A DNA stretch of 64,000 bases from HLUCCA09 sp039822045 (GTDB lineage: Bacteria > Pseudomonadota > Alphaproteobacteria > Rhodobacterales > Rhodobacteraceae), in NCBI GenBank assembly GCA_039822045.1, contig JBCBMY010000008.1, positions 1 to 64,000 of the forward strand, in the 5' to 3' direction. Position 1 is the stretch's first letter; each line of letters opens with the position of its first letter. The position numbers were made by a program, and so were the translations under genes. Positions 26,409 to 35,569 of the stretch are shown here, piece after piece. The notes under the pieces are model-generated. The model worked only from the letters and a program-made list of their open reading frames with translations, searched no databases and had not been told where the DNA came from.

Positions 26409-27959
26409 ATGAAGCTGACGGTCTGGACCTATGAGGGGCCGCCCCATGTGGGCGCGATGCGGGTCGCCACCGGCATGACCGGCCTGCACTATGTGCTGCA
26501 CGCGCCGCAGGGCGACACCTATGCCGATCTCCTTTTCACGATGATCGAGCGGCGGGGGCATCGCCCGCCCGTCACCTACACCACGTTCCAGGCGCAGGAT
26601 CTGGGCTCCGACACGGCGGGCCTTTTCAAGGAGGCCGCCCACGCCGCCTATGACCGGTTCCGCCCCGAGGCGCTGATCGTCGGCTCGTCCTGCACGGCCG
26701 AACTGATCCAGGACGATCCCGGTGGACTGGCCGAAACGATGGGCCTGCCCGTTCCGGTGATTCCGCTGGAGCTGCCGAGCTATTCCCGCAAGGAGAATTT
26801 TGGCGCCGACGAGACGTTCTTTCAGATCGTTCGCGCGCTGGCACGCCCCATCGAGCGTGCGGCCCGTCGGACGGCGAACATCCTCGGGCCCACGGGCCTT
26901 GGGTTCCGCCACCGCGACGATGTTGAGGAGATCACCGGGCTTCTCGCGGACATGGGGATCGCGGTCAATGTGGCGGCGCCAATGGGGGCCGCGCCGTCCG
27001 ACATCGCCCGCATGGGTGCGGCGCACTTTAATGTGCTGCTCTATCCCGAGACGGGGGAAACCGCGGCCCGCTGGCTGGAGCGCGAGCTGGGCCAGCCCTT
27101 TACCAAGACCATTCCGATCGGCGTCGGCGCGACGCGGGCATTCGTGGCGGAGGTCGCGGAGTTGGCGGGCGTGGACGTGCAGGCCGACGAGAGCCGCTTG
27201 CGGCTGCCCTGGTGGTCGGCCTCGGTCGACTCGACCTACCTGACCGGCAAGCGCGTGTTCCTCTTCGGCGACGCGACCCATGTTGCGGCGATGGCCCGCG
27301 TGGCGCGCGACGAGATGGGCTTCGAGGTGGTGGGCCTTGGCTGCTACAACCGCGAGTTCGCCCGCTCGATCCGTGCTCTGGCCAAGGAGTTTGGCGTCGA
27401 GGCGCTGATCACCGATGATTATCTCGACGTGGAGCGCGCCATTGAGGATCTTGCGCCGGAGCTGATCCTCGGGACGCAGATGGAGCGCCATATCGGCAAG
27501 CGCCTGGGCATTCCGTGCGCCGTCATCTCGGCCCCCGTCCATGTGCAGGACTTTCCCGCCCGCTACTCCCCCGTCATGGGGTTCGAAGGGGCGAACGTGC
27601 TCTTCGATACGCTCGTCCACCCGCTGGTGATGGGGCTTGAAGAGCACCTGCTGGCGATGTTCCGCGAGGATTTCGAGTTCCACGACGCCGCCGGCCCATC
27701 CCACCACGGGGGGCACGCGCCTGTCCGCGGTGGCGAGACGTCCCCGGTCGAAACGGCCGCGGCGCCGGTCGAGCCGCAGCCACAGGCGGGCGGCGATGTC
27801 GTCACGTGGCTCGCCGAGGCCGAGCGCGAGCTGAAAAAGATTCCGTTCTTCGTGCGCGGCAAGGCGCGGCGGAACACCGAAAAGTTCGCGGCCGACAAGG
27901 GGCTGCGCGAGATCAGTGTCGACACGCTCTATGAGGCAAAGGCCCACTATGCGCGATGA
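26409..27959 (+). CDS. bchB: Light-independent protochlorophyllide reductase subunit B
   Basis: Partner of BchN in the catalytic heterotetramer. The 516-residue protein starts MKLTVWTYEGPPHVGAMRVA and carries Asp36 (QGDTYAD), the unusual aspartate ligand of the NB 4Fe-4S cluster. The C-terminal tail ELKKIPFFVRGKARRNTEKF is the conserved domain that closes over the substrate. A low-complexity Pro/Glu/Ala linker (about 445-475) separates core and tail. GGAGGG precedes ATG 26409. The last 11 bases overlap the start of bchH, coupling the two. Confidence 0.95.
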   Translation: MKLTVWTYEGPPHVGAMRVATGMTGLHYVLHAPQGDTYADLLFTMIERRGHRPPVTYTTFQAQDLGSDTAGLFKEAAHAAYDRFRPEALIVGSSCTAELIQDDPGGLAETMGLPVPVIPLELPSYSRKENFGADETFFQIVRALARPIERAARRTANILGPTGLGFRHRDDVEEITGLLADMGIAVNVAAPMGAAPSDIARMGAAHFNVLLYPETGETAARWLERELGQPFTKTIPIGVGATRAFVAEVAELAGVDVQADESRLRLPWWSASVDSTYLTGKRVFLFGDATHVAAMARVARDEMGFEVVGLGCYNREFARSIRALAKEFGVEALITDDYLDVERAIEDLAPELILGTQMERHIGKRLGIPCAVISAPVHVQDFPARYSPVMGFEGANVLFDTLVHPLVMGLEEHLLAMFREDFEFHDAAGPSHHGGHAPVRGGETSPVETAAAPVEPQPQAGGDVVTWLAEAERELKKIPFFVRGKARRNTEKFAADKGLREISVDTLYEAKAHYAR

Positions 27960-30900
27960 CAGCCATATCCCGGGCTACCGCTTTGTGGTGCTGACGCTTG
28001 ATGCGCATGCGGCGGGTCCGGCGGCGCGTGCGGCTGAGCGGCTGTCGGACGAGTTCCCGGGCCTGACCGTGTCGATCCACGCTGCGGCCGAATGGGGCGA
28101 GAGCCCGGAGGCGCTCGACGAGGCGCGCCGCGCGGTGCTTCACGCCAACATCGTGGTCTGCAATCTGCTCTTCATCGAAGAGCATATCGAGGCCATTCGC
28201 CCCGTCCTTGAGGCGCGGCGTGACGATCTGGACGCGCTAGTGGGTGTGATCGCGGACCCGGCGATCGTGAACCTCACGCGCATGGGTGGGCTCGACATGA
28301 GCCAGCCGGCCAGCGGCGCGATGAAGCTATTGAAAAAGCTCAAGCCCAAGGTCAAGCGGTCGTCGTCGGGCGAAGCGTCGATGAAGATCCTGCGGCGCCT
28401 GCCGCAGATCCTGCGCTTCCTGCCGGGCAAGGCCCAGGACCTGCGCGCCTATTTCCTGACGATGCAGTACTGGCTCGGCGGGTCGGACGACAATGTGCGG
28501 GAAATGATCCGGTTCCTGGTCAGCCGGTACGCGGACAACGCGCAATGGAACAAGATCGAGGCCGCCGCGCCGGTCAATTACCCCGAGGTGGGCCTTTATC
28601 ACCCCAACCTGCCCGGCCACCGGATCGTGACCGACGCCGCCGACATGCCCCGCACCGAGGGGGCGCGCGGCACCGTCGGCCTTGTGATGCTGCGCTCCTA
28701 CATCCTGGCCTCGGACACGGCGCATTATGACGCGGTGATCCGGGCGCTCGAGGCGCAGGGACTTGCTGTGCTGCCGGCCTTTGCGGGCGGGCTCGATGCG
28801 CGCCCCGCGGTCGAGCGGTACTTCAAGAGCGACGATGGGCCGAAGATCGACGCGCTCGTTTCGCTCACCGGGTTCAGCCTGGTCGGCGGACCTGCCTATA
28901 ATGACAGCGACGCGGCGGTCGAGATGCTGACGGGGCTCGACGTGCCCTATCTGGCCGCGCATCCGCTGGAGTTTCAGACGCTCGGCCAGTGGGCCGCCAG
29001 CCCGGGTGGGCTCGGCCCCGTCGAGACCACCATGCTGATTGCGCTTCCGGAGATCGACGGCGCGACCTGCCCGACCGTGTTCGGCGGCCGGCACGGGCCC
29101 GGCGGGTGCCAGGGTTGCCAGCACGGGTGCGGCGCCGTCTCGGACCATAAGGCGATGGCGCCCTGCAGTGAGCGGGTGACAAGCCTCGCCGAGAAGACCC
29201 TTCGCCTGGTCGACCTGCGCCGCAAGGAGAATGTCGAAAAGCGCGTCGCGATCGTCCTTTTCGGGTTTCCGCCCAATGCCGGCGCGGTTGGAACGGCGGC
29301 CCATCTGTCGGTGTTTGAGAGCCTCCTCAACACACTGCGCCGGATGGCCGATGACGGCTATGACGTCGAGCTGCCGGAGAGCGTCGATGCGCTGCGGGCC
29401 GCGATCCTGCAGGGCAACGCTGCGCAGTATGGGCAGGAGGCGAACGTTGTCGCCCATGTCGATGCCGAGACGATCGTGCGCCAGACCCCGCCCCTGAAGG
29501 CCATCGAGGCGGTCTGGGGCCCGGCGCCGGGGCGCGTGCAGTCCGACGGGCGCGGCGTGTTCGTGCTCGGGGCGCAGTTCGGCAAGATCTTTGTCGGCGT
29601 CCAGCCTGCCTTTGGGTGGGAGGGCGACCCGATGCGCCTTCTGTTCGAGAAGGGGTTCGCGCCGACGCATGCGTTCGTCACCTTCTATCTTTGGCTGAGG
29701 AACACCTACGGGGCCGACGCGATCCTGCATTTCGGGATGCACGGCGCGCTGGAGTTCATGCCGGGCAAGCAGGCGGGCCTGGGCGCGCGGGACTGGCCCG
29801 ACCGGCTGATCGGCGAGGTGCCCAACGTCTATCTTTATGCGGCCAACAACCCCTCGGAGGCGACGCTGGCCAAGCGCCGCGCGGGCGCGGTGACCGTGAC
29901 CCATCTGACGCCGCCGCTCGCGACGGCGGGCCTCTACAAGGGATTGGCGGAGCTCAAGGACTCGCTCGCGCGCTACCGGACGATGGCGGCGGACGACCCG
30001 CTGCGGGCCGAGCTGGAGGGCCTGATCGCGGAACAAGCCGAAGCGGTCGATATGGGCGGGATCACGCCCTCGGATCTGTGGTTGCGCCTTCTGGAGACCG
30101 AAGACGCGCTGATCCCCGATGGCCTGCATGTGGTGGGCCGCCCGATGGGGGCCGAGGCGCGGGCGGAGCATATCGCGGCGATGGCCGACCAGAGCGCCGA
30201 GACCCGCGCGCGCGTCGACGCTGCGCTGCAGCAGGACGCGGAGTTGCCTGCGCTGATGCGCGCGCTGTCTGCCCGCTATATCGCGCCGGTGCCAGGGGGC
30301 GATCTGATCCGCAGCCCCGAGATCCTGCCGACGGGCCGGAACATCCATGCGTTCGATCCGTTCCGGATGCCCACGGCCTTTGCGCTGGCCGACGGGGCGC
30401 GGCAGGCGCAGCTTTTGCTCGACACGCACGCGACGCTGCCGCGCTCGATTGCGCTGGTCCTGTGGGGTTCGGACAACATCAAGTCCGACGGCGGGCCGAT
30501 TGCGCAGGCCCTCGCCCTGATGGGCGCGACGCCGCGGTTTGATGGCTATGGCCGCCTGTCGGGGGCCGATCTGGTGCCGCTGGACGAGCTCGGCCGGCCT
30601 CGGATCGATGTCGTGATGACGCTGTCGGGCATCTTCCGCGATCTCCTGCCGTTGCAGACCAAGATGCTGGCCGAGGCCGCGTGGAAATGTGCCTCGGCCG
30701 ACGAGCCGCTGGAGATGAACTTCGTCCGCGCCCACGCGCTGGCCTATGCCGAGCAGGCGGGCGTGAGCCTTGAGGAGGCGAGCCTGCGCGTCTTCTCCAA
30801 CGCCGAGGGCGCCTATGGCTCGAACGTCAACGGGCTGGTCGATTCGGGCGCCTGGGACGGCGAGGACGAGCTGGCCGACGCCTACGAGCGGCGGAAGAGC

Positions 30901-31506
30901 TTTGCCTACGGCGTGAACGGCAAGTCGGCGGCCAACCCCGCGCTTTTGAAGGCGGCGTTGGCGGAGGTCGAGGTTGCCTATCAGAACCTGGAATCGGTCG
31001 AGCTGGGGGTGACCACGGTCGACCATTACTTCGACACGCTGGGCGGTATCTCGCGCGCCGTGAAGCGGGCGCGGGGGGAAGAAGCGTCGGTCTATATTGG
31101 CGACCAGACCCGCGGGGCGGCGAAGGTGCGGACGCTCAAGGACCAGGTCGCGCTGGAGACGCGGTCGCGGAGCCTTAATCCGAAATGGTTCGAGGGGCTG
31201 TTGAAGCACGGGCCGGAAGGCGTGCGCCAGATCGAGGCGCAGGTCACCAACACGCTCGGCTGGTCGGCCACGACCGGGCAGGTGGAGCCTTGGGTCTATC
31301 AGCGCCTGTCGGAGACGTTCGTGCTCGACGACGAGATGCGCCGGCGCCTGGCCGAGGCCAACCCCCAAGCCTCGGCCCGTTTGGCAGGGCGGCTTCTGGA
31401 GGCCCATGACCGGGCCTACTGGCAGCCGGATCCGAACACGCTTGAGGCGCTGATGGACGCCGCCGACGAGCTGGAAGACCGACTGGAGGGGATCGCAGCG
31501 GAATGA
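27949..31506 (+). CDS. bchH: Magnesium chelatase subunit H
   Basis: The 1185-residue porphyrin-binding subunit of magnesium chelatase, which with the BchI-BchD ATPase inserts Mg2+ into protoporphyrin IX, committing it to bacteriochlorophyll. CobN/Mg-chelatase domain blocks are present: VGLVMLRSYILASDTAHYD, GGRHGPGGCQGCQHGCG, DAILHFGMHGALEFMPGKQ, and LWGSDNIKSDGGPIAQALAL. Start MRDDSHIPGYRF at ATG 27949 lies inside the end of bchB (11-base overlap). Length is within the usual 1180-1195. A 118-base gap with two small hairpins separates it from bchL. Confidence 0.96.
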   Translation: MRDDSHIPGYRFVVLTLDAHAAGPAARAAERLSDEFPGLTVSIHAAAEWGESPEALDEARRAVLHANIVVCNLLFIEEHIEAIRPVLEARRDDLDALVGVIADPAIVNLTRMGGLDMSQPASGAMKLLKKLKPKVKRSSSGEASMKILRRLPQILRFLPGKAQDLRAYFLTMQYWLGGSDDNVREMIRFLVSRYADNAQWNKIEAAAPVNYPEVGLYHPNLPGHRIVTDAADMPRTEGARGTVGLVMLRSYILASDTAHYDAVIRALEAQGLAVLPAFAGGLDARPAVERYFKSDDGPKIDALVSLTGFSLVGGPAYNDSDAAVEMLTGLDVPYLAAHPLEFQTLGQWAASPGGLGPVETTMLIALPEIDGATCPTVFGGRHGPGGCQGCQHGCGAVSDHKAMAPCSERVTSLAEKTLRLVDLRRKENVEKRVAIVLFGFPPNAGAVGTAAHLSVFESLLNTLRRMADDGYDVELPESVDALRAAILQGNAAQYGQEANVVAHVDAETIVRQTPPLKAIEAVWGPAPGRVQSDGRGVFVLGAQFGKIFVGVQPAFGWEGDPMRLLFEKGFAPTHAFVTFYLWLRNTYGADAILHFGMHGALEFMPGKQAGLGARDWPDRLIGEVPNVYLYAANNPSEATLAKRRAGAVTVTHLTPPLATAGLYKGLAELKDSLARYRTMAADDPLRAELEGLIAEQAEAVDMGGITPSDLWLRLLETEDALIPDGLHVVGRPMGAEARAEHIAAMADQSAETRARVDAALQQDAELPALMRALSARYIAPVPGGDLIRSPEILPTGRNIHAFDPFRMPTAFALADGARQAQLLLDTHATLPRSIALVLWGSDNIKSDGGPIAQALALMGATPRFDGYGRLSGADLVPLDELGRPRIDVVMTLSGIFRDLLPLQTKMLAEAAWKCASADEPLEMNFVRAHALAYAEQAGVSLEEASLRVFSNAEGAYGSNVNGLVDSGAWDGEDELADAYERRKSFAYGVNGKSAANPALLKAALAEVEVAYQNLESVELGVTTVDHYFDTLGGISRAVKRARGEEASVYIGDQTRGAAKVRTLKDQVALETRSRSLNPKWFEGLLKHGPEGVRQIEAQVTNTLGWSATTGQVEPWVYQRLSETFVLDDEMRRRLAEANPQASARLAGRLLEAHDRAYWQPDPNTLEALMDAADELEDRLEGIAAE

Positions 31507-31571
31507 AGACGCGCTGGTCCCCCGGCCGCATTCGCGGCGCCCGCCGGACCGGGGCCCTGCCCCGGACACCG

Positions 31572-31594
31572 GAGTATTTTCGTCAAGATGATGG
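31572..31594 (+). repeat. Short intergenic repeat, copy 2 (bchH-bchL gap)
   Basis: These bases begin GAGTATTTTC and end AAGATGATGG and match the minus-strand segment 26391-26369 at 19 of 23 positions. Just upstream are two small hairpins, GCCGC-attc-GCGGC (31528-31541 region) and CCGGGG-N5-CCCCGG, so the copy sits directly after a terminator-like structure. Confidence 0.65.
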
Positions 31595-31624
31595 GGGCAT
31601 GCGCCCTCTCGAGAGGAGGGTGGC

Positions 31625-32560
31625 ATGAGCCCCTATGACGATCCCAGACAGCCGCCCGCCGCCCGCCGCCGTGTGGGGGCGCCGCCCGTGTTGAAGGGTG
31701 AGGATGGCGAAGGCTCGGTACAGGTCCACCAGGATGCGTCGATGAAGATCGAGGGCGCCAAGGTGTTCTCGGTCTACGGCAAGGGTGGGATCGGGAAATC
31801 GACGACCTCGTCGAACCTCTCGGCGGCGTTCTCGACGCTCGGCAAGCGGGTGCTGCAGATCGGGTGCGACCCGAAGCACGACTCGACCTTCACGCTGACG
31901 GGAAGCCTGGTGCCGACGGTCATCGACATCCTCAAGGAAGTGAACTTCCATCCCGAGGAGCTGCGCCCCGAGGATTTCGTCTTTGAGGGGTGGAACGGCG
32001 TGCAATGCGTCGAGGCGGGCGGGCCGCCGGCGGGCACCGGATGCGGTGGCTATGTCGTGGGCCAGACCGTGAAGCTCTTGAAGCAGCACCACATGCTGGA
32101 AGACACCGATGTGGTGATCTTCGACGTGCTGGGCGACGTGGTGTGCGGCGGGTTCGCCGCGCCGCTGCAGCATGCCGACCGCGCGGTGATCGTGACGGCG
32201 AACGATTTCGACTCGATCTATGCGATGAACCGGATCATCGCGGCGGTGCAGGCCAAGTCGAAGAACTATTCGGTGCGGCTTGCGGGCTGTGTCGCCAACC
32301 GCTCGGAGACGACCGAAGAGGTCGACCGGTTCTGCGAGACCGTGGGCTTCAAGCGGATTGCGCATATGCCGGCGGTCGATGCGATCCGGCGGTCGCGGCT
32401 GAAGAAGAAGACGCTCTTCGAGATGGACGACGACGAGGACATCGTGCGCTGTCGCGCCGAGTATGTCCGCCTGGCCGAGACGCTTTGGAGCGGGACCGAG
32501 GCGTTGGCCCCGGCGCCCCTGCCCGACCGAGAGATCTTTGAATTGTTGGGCTTCGATTGA
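31625..32560 (+). CDS. bchL: Light-independent protochlorophyllide reductase iron-sulfur ATP-binding protein
   Basis: Nitrogenase iron-protein homologue that hydrolyses ATP and donates electrons to BchNB. The 311-residue protein has the P-loop GKGGIGKS (52-59), DPKHDST switch, and the 4Fe-4S cluster ligands C140 (GTGCGGYVVG) and C174 (GDVVCGGF), shared between two subunits of the homodimer. An N-terminal Pro/Arg-rich extension of about 40 residues, seen in many alphaproteobacterial BchL, precedes the core. GAGGAGGG lies before ATG 31625. The stop overlaps the bchM start as TGATG. Confidence 0.95.
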   Translation: MSPYDDPRQPPAARRRVGAPPVLKGEDGEGSVQVHQDASMKIEGAKVFSVYGKGGIGKSTTSSNLSAAFSTLGKRVLQIGCDPKHDSTFTLTGSLVPTVIDILKEVNFHPEELRPEDFVFEGWNGVQCVEAGGPPAGTGCGGYVVGQTVKLLKQHHMLEDTDVVIFDVLGDVVCGGFAAPLQHADRAVIVTANDFDSIYAMNRIIAAVQAKSKNYSVRLAGCVANRSETTEEVDRFCETVGFKRIAHMPAVDAIRRSRLKKKTLFEMDDDEDIVRCRAEYVRLAETLWSGTEALAPAPLPDREIFELLGFD

Positions 32561-33252
32561 TGCAGCGGACGCCGGCATACGAGGGCACGCGCGCCCGCGT
32601 CGAGCATTACTTCGACCGTACCGCGACCCGGGTGTGGGAGCGGCTGACCTCGGACGCCCCGGTGAGCCGGATCCGCGAGACGGTGCGGGCGGGGCGCGAC
32701 CGGATGCGGGCCCTTATGCTGGCGCGGCTGCCCGACGACCTGCGGGGGCAGCGCGTTCTGGATGCGGGCTGCGGGACGGGCCAGATGACCGAGGCGCTGG
32801 CCGAACGTGGCGCCGATGTCGTAGCGATCGACCTGTCGCCCCAGCTGGTGGAGATCGCGCGGGCGCGACTGCCGGCCGGGCTGCCGGGCCGGGTGGTGTT
32901 TCGGTCGGGCGACATGCTCGATAGCGGGCTTGGCCGGTTCGATCACGTGCTGGCCATGGACAGCCTGATCTACTACGGCGCGCCGGACATTGCGGCCGCG
33001 ATGGACGCGCTGACGGGCCGGGTTTCGGGGAAGATCGTGTTCACCGTTGCGCCGCGCACGCCCGCGCTGATGGCGATGTGGCAGGTGGGCAAGCTCTTTC
33101 CGCAGGCCGACCGCTCGCCGGTGATGGTGCCGCAGAGCCCGGCGCGGCTGGCCCAGGCCCTGGCGGATCGCGGCGTGCCGCGCCATCTGGCCGAGATCGA
33201 GCGGGTGACCTCGGGCTTTTACATTTCAACCTGTCTTGAGGTGGCCCGATGA
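32560..33252 (+). CDS. bchM: Magnesium-protoporphyrin IX O-methyltransferase
   Basis: Methylates the C13 propionate of Mg-protoporphyrin IX with S-adenosylmethionine. The 230-residue protein starts MQRTPAYEGTRARVEHYFDR, has the SAM motif VLDAGCGTGQMTEAL (about 66-80), DVVAIDLSPQLVEIARAR, and the family block FDHVLAMDSLIYY. ATG 32560 overlaps the bchL stop (TGATG). It overlaps lhaA by ATGA. The product feeds AcsF, encoded 4.5 kb downstream in the same gene run. Confidence 0.94.
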   Translation: MQRTPAYEGTRARVEHYFDRTATRVWERLTSDAPVSRIRETVRAGRDRMRALMLARLPDDLRGQRVLDAGCGTGQMTEALAERGADVVAIDLSPQLVEIARARLPAGLPGRVVFRSGDMLDSGLGRFDHVLAMDSLIYYGAPDIAAAMDALTGRVSGKIVFTVAPRTPALMAMWQVGKLFPQADRSPVMVPQSPARLAQALADRGVPRHLAEIERVTSGFYISTCLEVAR

Positions 33253-34667
33253 GCACCGGCGCGAGCCTCAAGAGCCTTGCGCTCCGATACCTGCCCTTTG
33301 CCGATGCCGCGTCGGAGGGGTTCCCGTTGCGGGAGCTTTTGCGCCTGTCGCTGTTCCAGGTGTCGGTCGGCATGGCCTCGGTGCTGCTCCTTGGCACGCT
33401 GAACCGGGTGATGATCGTCGAGCTCTATGTGCCGGCGGTGATCGTGGCTGCGATGATTGCGCTGCCGGTGCTGGTGGCCCCGTTCCGGGCGCTCTTTGGG
33501 TTCCGGTCGGACACGCATAAGAGCGCCATCGGATGGAAGCGGGTGCCGTTCATCTGGTTCGGCACGCTCTGGCAGATGGGCGGCCTGGCGATCATGCCGT
33601 TCGCGCTCTTGGTGCTTGGCGGCGACACGGTGCACTCGATTCCCTATGACGGCGAGATCCTGGCGGCGCTGGCCTTTGTGATGACGGGCCTCGGGATCTC
33701 GATGACGCAGACCGCAGGGCTGGCGCTGGCATCAGACCGGGCGACCGACGAGACAAGGCCCCGGGTCGTGGCGCTGCTTTATGTGATGTTCCTTGTCGGG
33801 ATGGGCGTGTCGGCGCTGATCATCGGGTGGCTCTTGCGGGATTTCACGCCGCTGCGCCTGATCCAGGTGGTGCAGGGGGCAGCCGTGGTCACGGTGGGCC
33901 TGAACCTTGTGGCGCTGTGGAAGCAGGAAGTGCCGCGCCCGATGAGCCGCGCCGAACGTGCCGCGCCGCGCCCGGCCTTCCGCGATGCCTGGGCCGATTT
34001 CGCGGCGGGCGGGCAGGCGGGCCGGCTGATCGCCGTGGTGGCGCTGGGCACGCTGGCCTTCAACATGCAGGACGTGCTGCTCGAGCCCTATGGCGGCGAG
34101 ATCCTGGGTCTCTCGGTGTCGGCGACGACGCTGTTGACGGCGGCCTGGGCCGCAGGTGCGTTGGTCGCGTTTGCACTGTCGGCGCGCTGGCTCAGCCAGG
34201 GACGGGACCCGTTCCGCATGGCCGCCACGGGCCTTCTCGCCGGTGTTGCGGCCTTCTCGGCGGTGATCTTTGCGGCGCCGCTTGGGTCTGGCGCGCTCTT
34301 TTTTGCGGGCGCGGCCGGCATCGGCTTTGGCGGTGGTCTTTTTGCCGTCGCGACGCTCACGGCCGCGATGACGCTGCCCGCCCGCGGGGCCGCGGGCCGC
34401 GGCCTGGCCCTGGGGGCGTGGGGCGCCGCGCAGGCCACGGCCGCGGGCGTGGCGATCTTCGCCGGCGGCTCGATCCGAGACCTTGTTGGCGCGACCTCGC
34501 TGCCTGAAACCCTGGGCGCGGCCACCGGCTATTCGGTGGTCTATCACATCGAGATCGCGCTCCTCTTCGCCACGCTTGCCGTTCTGGGGCCGCTCGTGCG
34601 CCTCGGCACCTTGCGCAAACCCGAACCCCGAACCGGCACAATCGGCCTCGCCGATCTGCCCACCTGA
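33249..34667 (+). CDS. lhaA: Light-harvesting complex 1 assembly protein LhaA (PucC family)
   Basis: A 472-residue, about 12-helix membrane protein of the BCD/PucC branch of the major facilitator superfamily. It helps LH1 assembly, possibly by delivering bacteriochlorophyll. The N-terminal block SLFQVSVGMASVLLLGTLNR, the loop FGFRSDTHKSAIGWKRVPFI and MTGLGISMTQTAGLALASDR are family signatures. It lies between bchM and puhA as in R. capsulatus (orf1696) and overlaps bchM by 4 bases. Promoters of puhA are known to lie inside this gene in R. capsulatus; none can be pinned down here. Confidence 0.93.
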   Translation: MSTGASLKSLALRYLPFADAASEGFPLRELLRLSLFQVSVGMASVLLLGTLNRVMIVELYVPAVIVAAMIALPVLVAPFRALFGFRSDTHKSAIGWKRVPFIWFGTLWQMGGLAIMPFALLVLGGDTVHSIPYDGEILAALAFVMTGLGISMTQTAGLALASDRATDETRPRVVALLYVMFLVGMGVSALIIGWLLRDFTPLRLIQVVQGAAVVTVGLNLVALWKQEVPRPMSRAERAAPRPAFRDAWADFAAGGQAGRLIAVVALGTLAFNMQDVLLEPYGGEILGLSVSATTLLTAAWAAGALVAFALSARWLSQGRDPFRMAATGLLAGVAAFSAVIFAAPLGSGALFFAGAAGIGFGGGLFAVATLTAAMTLPARGAAGRGLALGAWGAAQATAAGVAIFAGGSIRDLVGATSLPETLGAATGYSVVYHIEIALLFATLAVLGPLVRLGTLRKPEPRTGTIGLADLPT

Positions 34668-34674
34668 AGCCCGA

Positions 34675-34698
34675 CGGGCGGGGGAGGCTCCCCGCCCG
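34675..34698 (+). other. Intercistronic hairpin lhaA-puhA
   Basis: CGGGCGGGG and CCCCGCCCG pair perfectly over 9 bp with a 6-base loop. No T-tract follows and the puhA ribosome-binding site (GGAGGA) begins about 12 bases later, so a role in mRNA stability or processing upstream of the abundant puhA message is more likely than termination. Confidence 0.6.
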
Positions 34699-34720
34699 CT
34701 CAATCGAAACGGAGGACCCC

Positions 34721-35497
34721 ATGGTCGGTGTCAACTTCTTCGGAAACTTCGATCTGGCGAGCCTGTCGATCTGGCTTTTCTGGATCTTCTTTGCGCTGCT
34801 GATCTACTACCTACAGACGGAAAACATGCGTGAGGGTTATCCTCTCGAAGACGACGACGGCAACCCTGCCCCCAACCAGGGCCCGTTCCCGGTGCCCGAG
34901 GCCAAGACGCGCATGCTGCCCCATGGCGGCGGCGAGTTCACGGTGCCGAGCCAGGCCAACGAAGACGCCCACCGGCGCACCGATCTGGCGCTCGAGCGCA
35001 CCTCGGCCTTCCCCGGCTATCCGATGCGCCCCACCGGCGATCCGATGGCCGATGGCGTTGGCCCGGCCTCGTGGGCGCCGCGCGAGGACAAGCCCGAACT
35101 CGACGGCAAGGGCTATCCCAAGATCGTGCCGATGTCGGCCCACGAAAACTATGCCATTGCCGCCGGCAACAATCCGATGGGCCTGTCCGTGAAAGGCCGC
35201 GACGGTGAGGTCGTTGGCACCGTGACCGATCTGTGGATCGACGAGCCCGAGCAGCTTGCGCGGTATATCGAGATCGACGTGGACGGCGCGGGCAAGCGCC
35301 TGGTGCCGATCCAGCTTGCCTCGATCAAGCGGCGCGAGGTGATCGTGCGCAGCCTTGTGAAGTCGCGCTTCGCCGGGATCCCCGCGACGAAGTCGGACAA
35401 GCAAGTCACCAAACTCGAGGAAGAAAAGATCTCGGCCTACGTCGCCGCCGGCAACCTTTACGGCGGTGGCCGTGAGGCGCCGATCGAGCTGATCTGA
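34721..35497 (+). CDS. puhA: Photosynthetic reaction centre H subunit
   Basis: A 258-residue subunit capping the cytoplasmic face of the LM reaction-centre core and needed for assembly and proton uptake to QB. A single N-terminal membrane helix (about 12-31, LASLSIWLFWIFFALLIYYL) is followed by the conserved TENMREGYPLEDDDG and a large PRC-barrel domain (about 150-240: GEVVGTVTDLWIDEPEQLAR, RLVPIQLASIKRREVIV). All family blocks are intact, in contrast to pufM. GGAGGA precedes ATG 34721. Confidence 0.97.
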   Translation: MVGVNFFGNFDLASLSIWLFWIFFALLIYYLQTENMREGYPLEDDDGNPAPNQGPFPVPEAKTRMLPHGGGEFTVPSQANEDAHRRTDLALERTSAFPGYPMRPTGDPMADGVGPASWAPREDKPELDGKGYPKIVPMSAHENYAIAAGNNPMGLSVKGRDGEVVGTVTDLWIDEPEQLARYIEIDVDGAGKRLVPIQLASIKRREVIVRSLVKSRFAGIPATKSDKQVTKLEEEKISAYVAAGNLYGGGREAPIELI

Positions 35498-35515
35498 GGA
35501 GCCGGACCGGACCGG

Positions 35516-35542
35516 GGGGTCGGGCTTCGCCACCCCGACCCC
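35516..35542 (+). other. Intercistronic hairpin puhA-puhB
   Basis: GGGGTCGGG and CCCGACCCC form a perfect 9-bp stem around the 9-base loop CTTCGCCAC. The loop and closing GGG/CCC are nearly identical to those of the hairpin at 36762-36786. No T-tract follows; puhB begins 27 bases later. Confidence 0.65.
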
Positions 35543-35569
35543 GACCACCAGACCACGAGGGAACCGACC

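Noticed and set aside
28327..31626. A 1,099-codon open frame on the minus strand opposite bchH
   Set aside because: Low-complexity Arg/Gly/His-rich product with no homology pattern; it mirrors bchH codon usage in GC-rich DNA.
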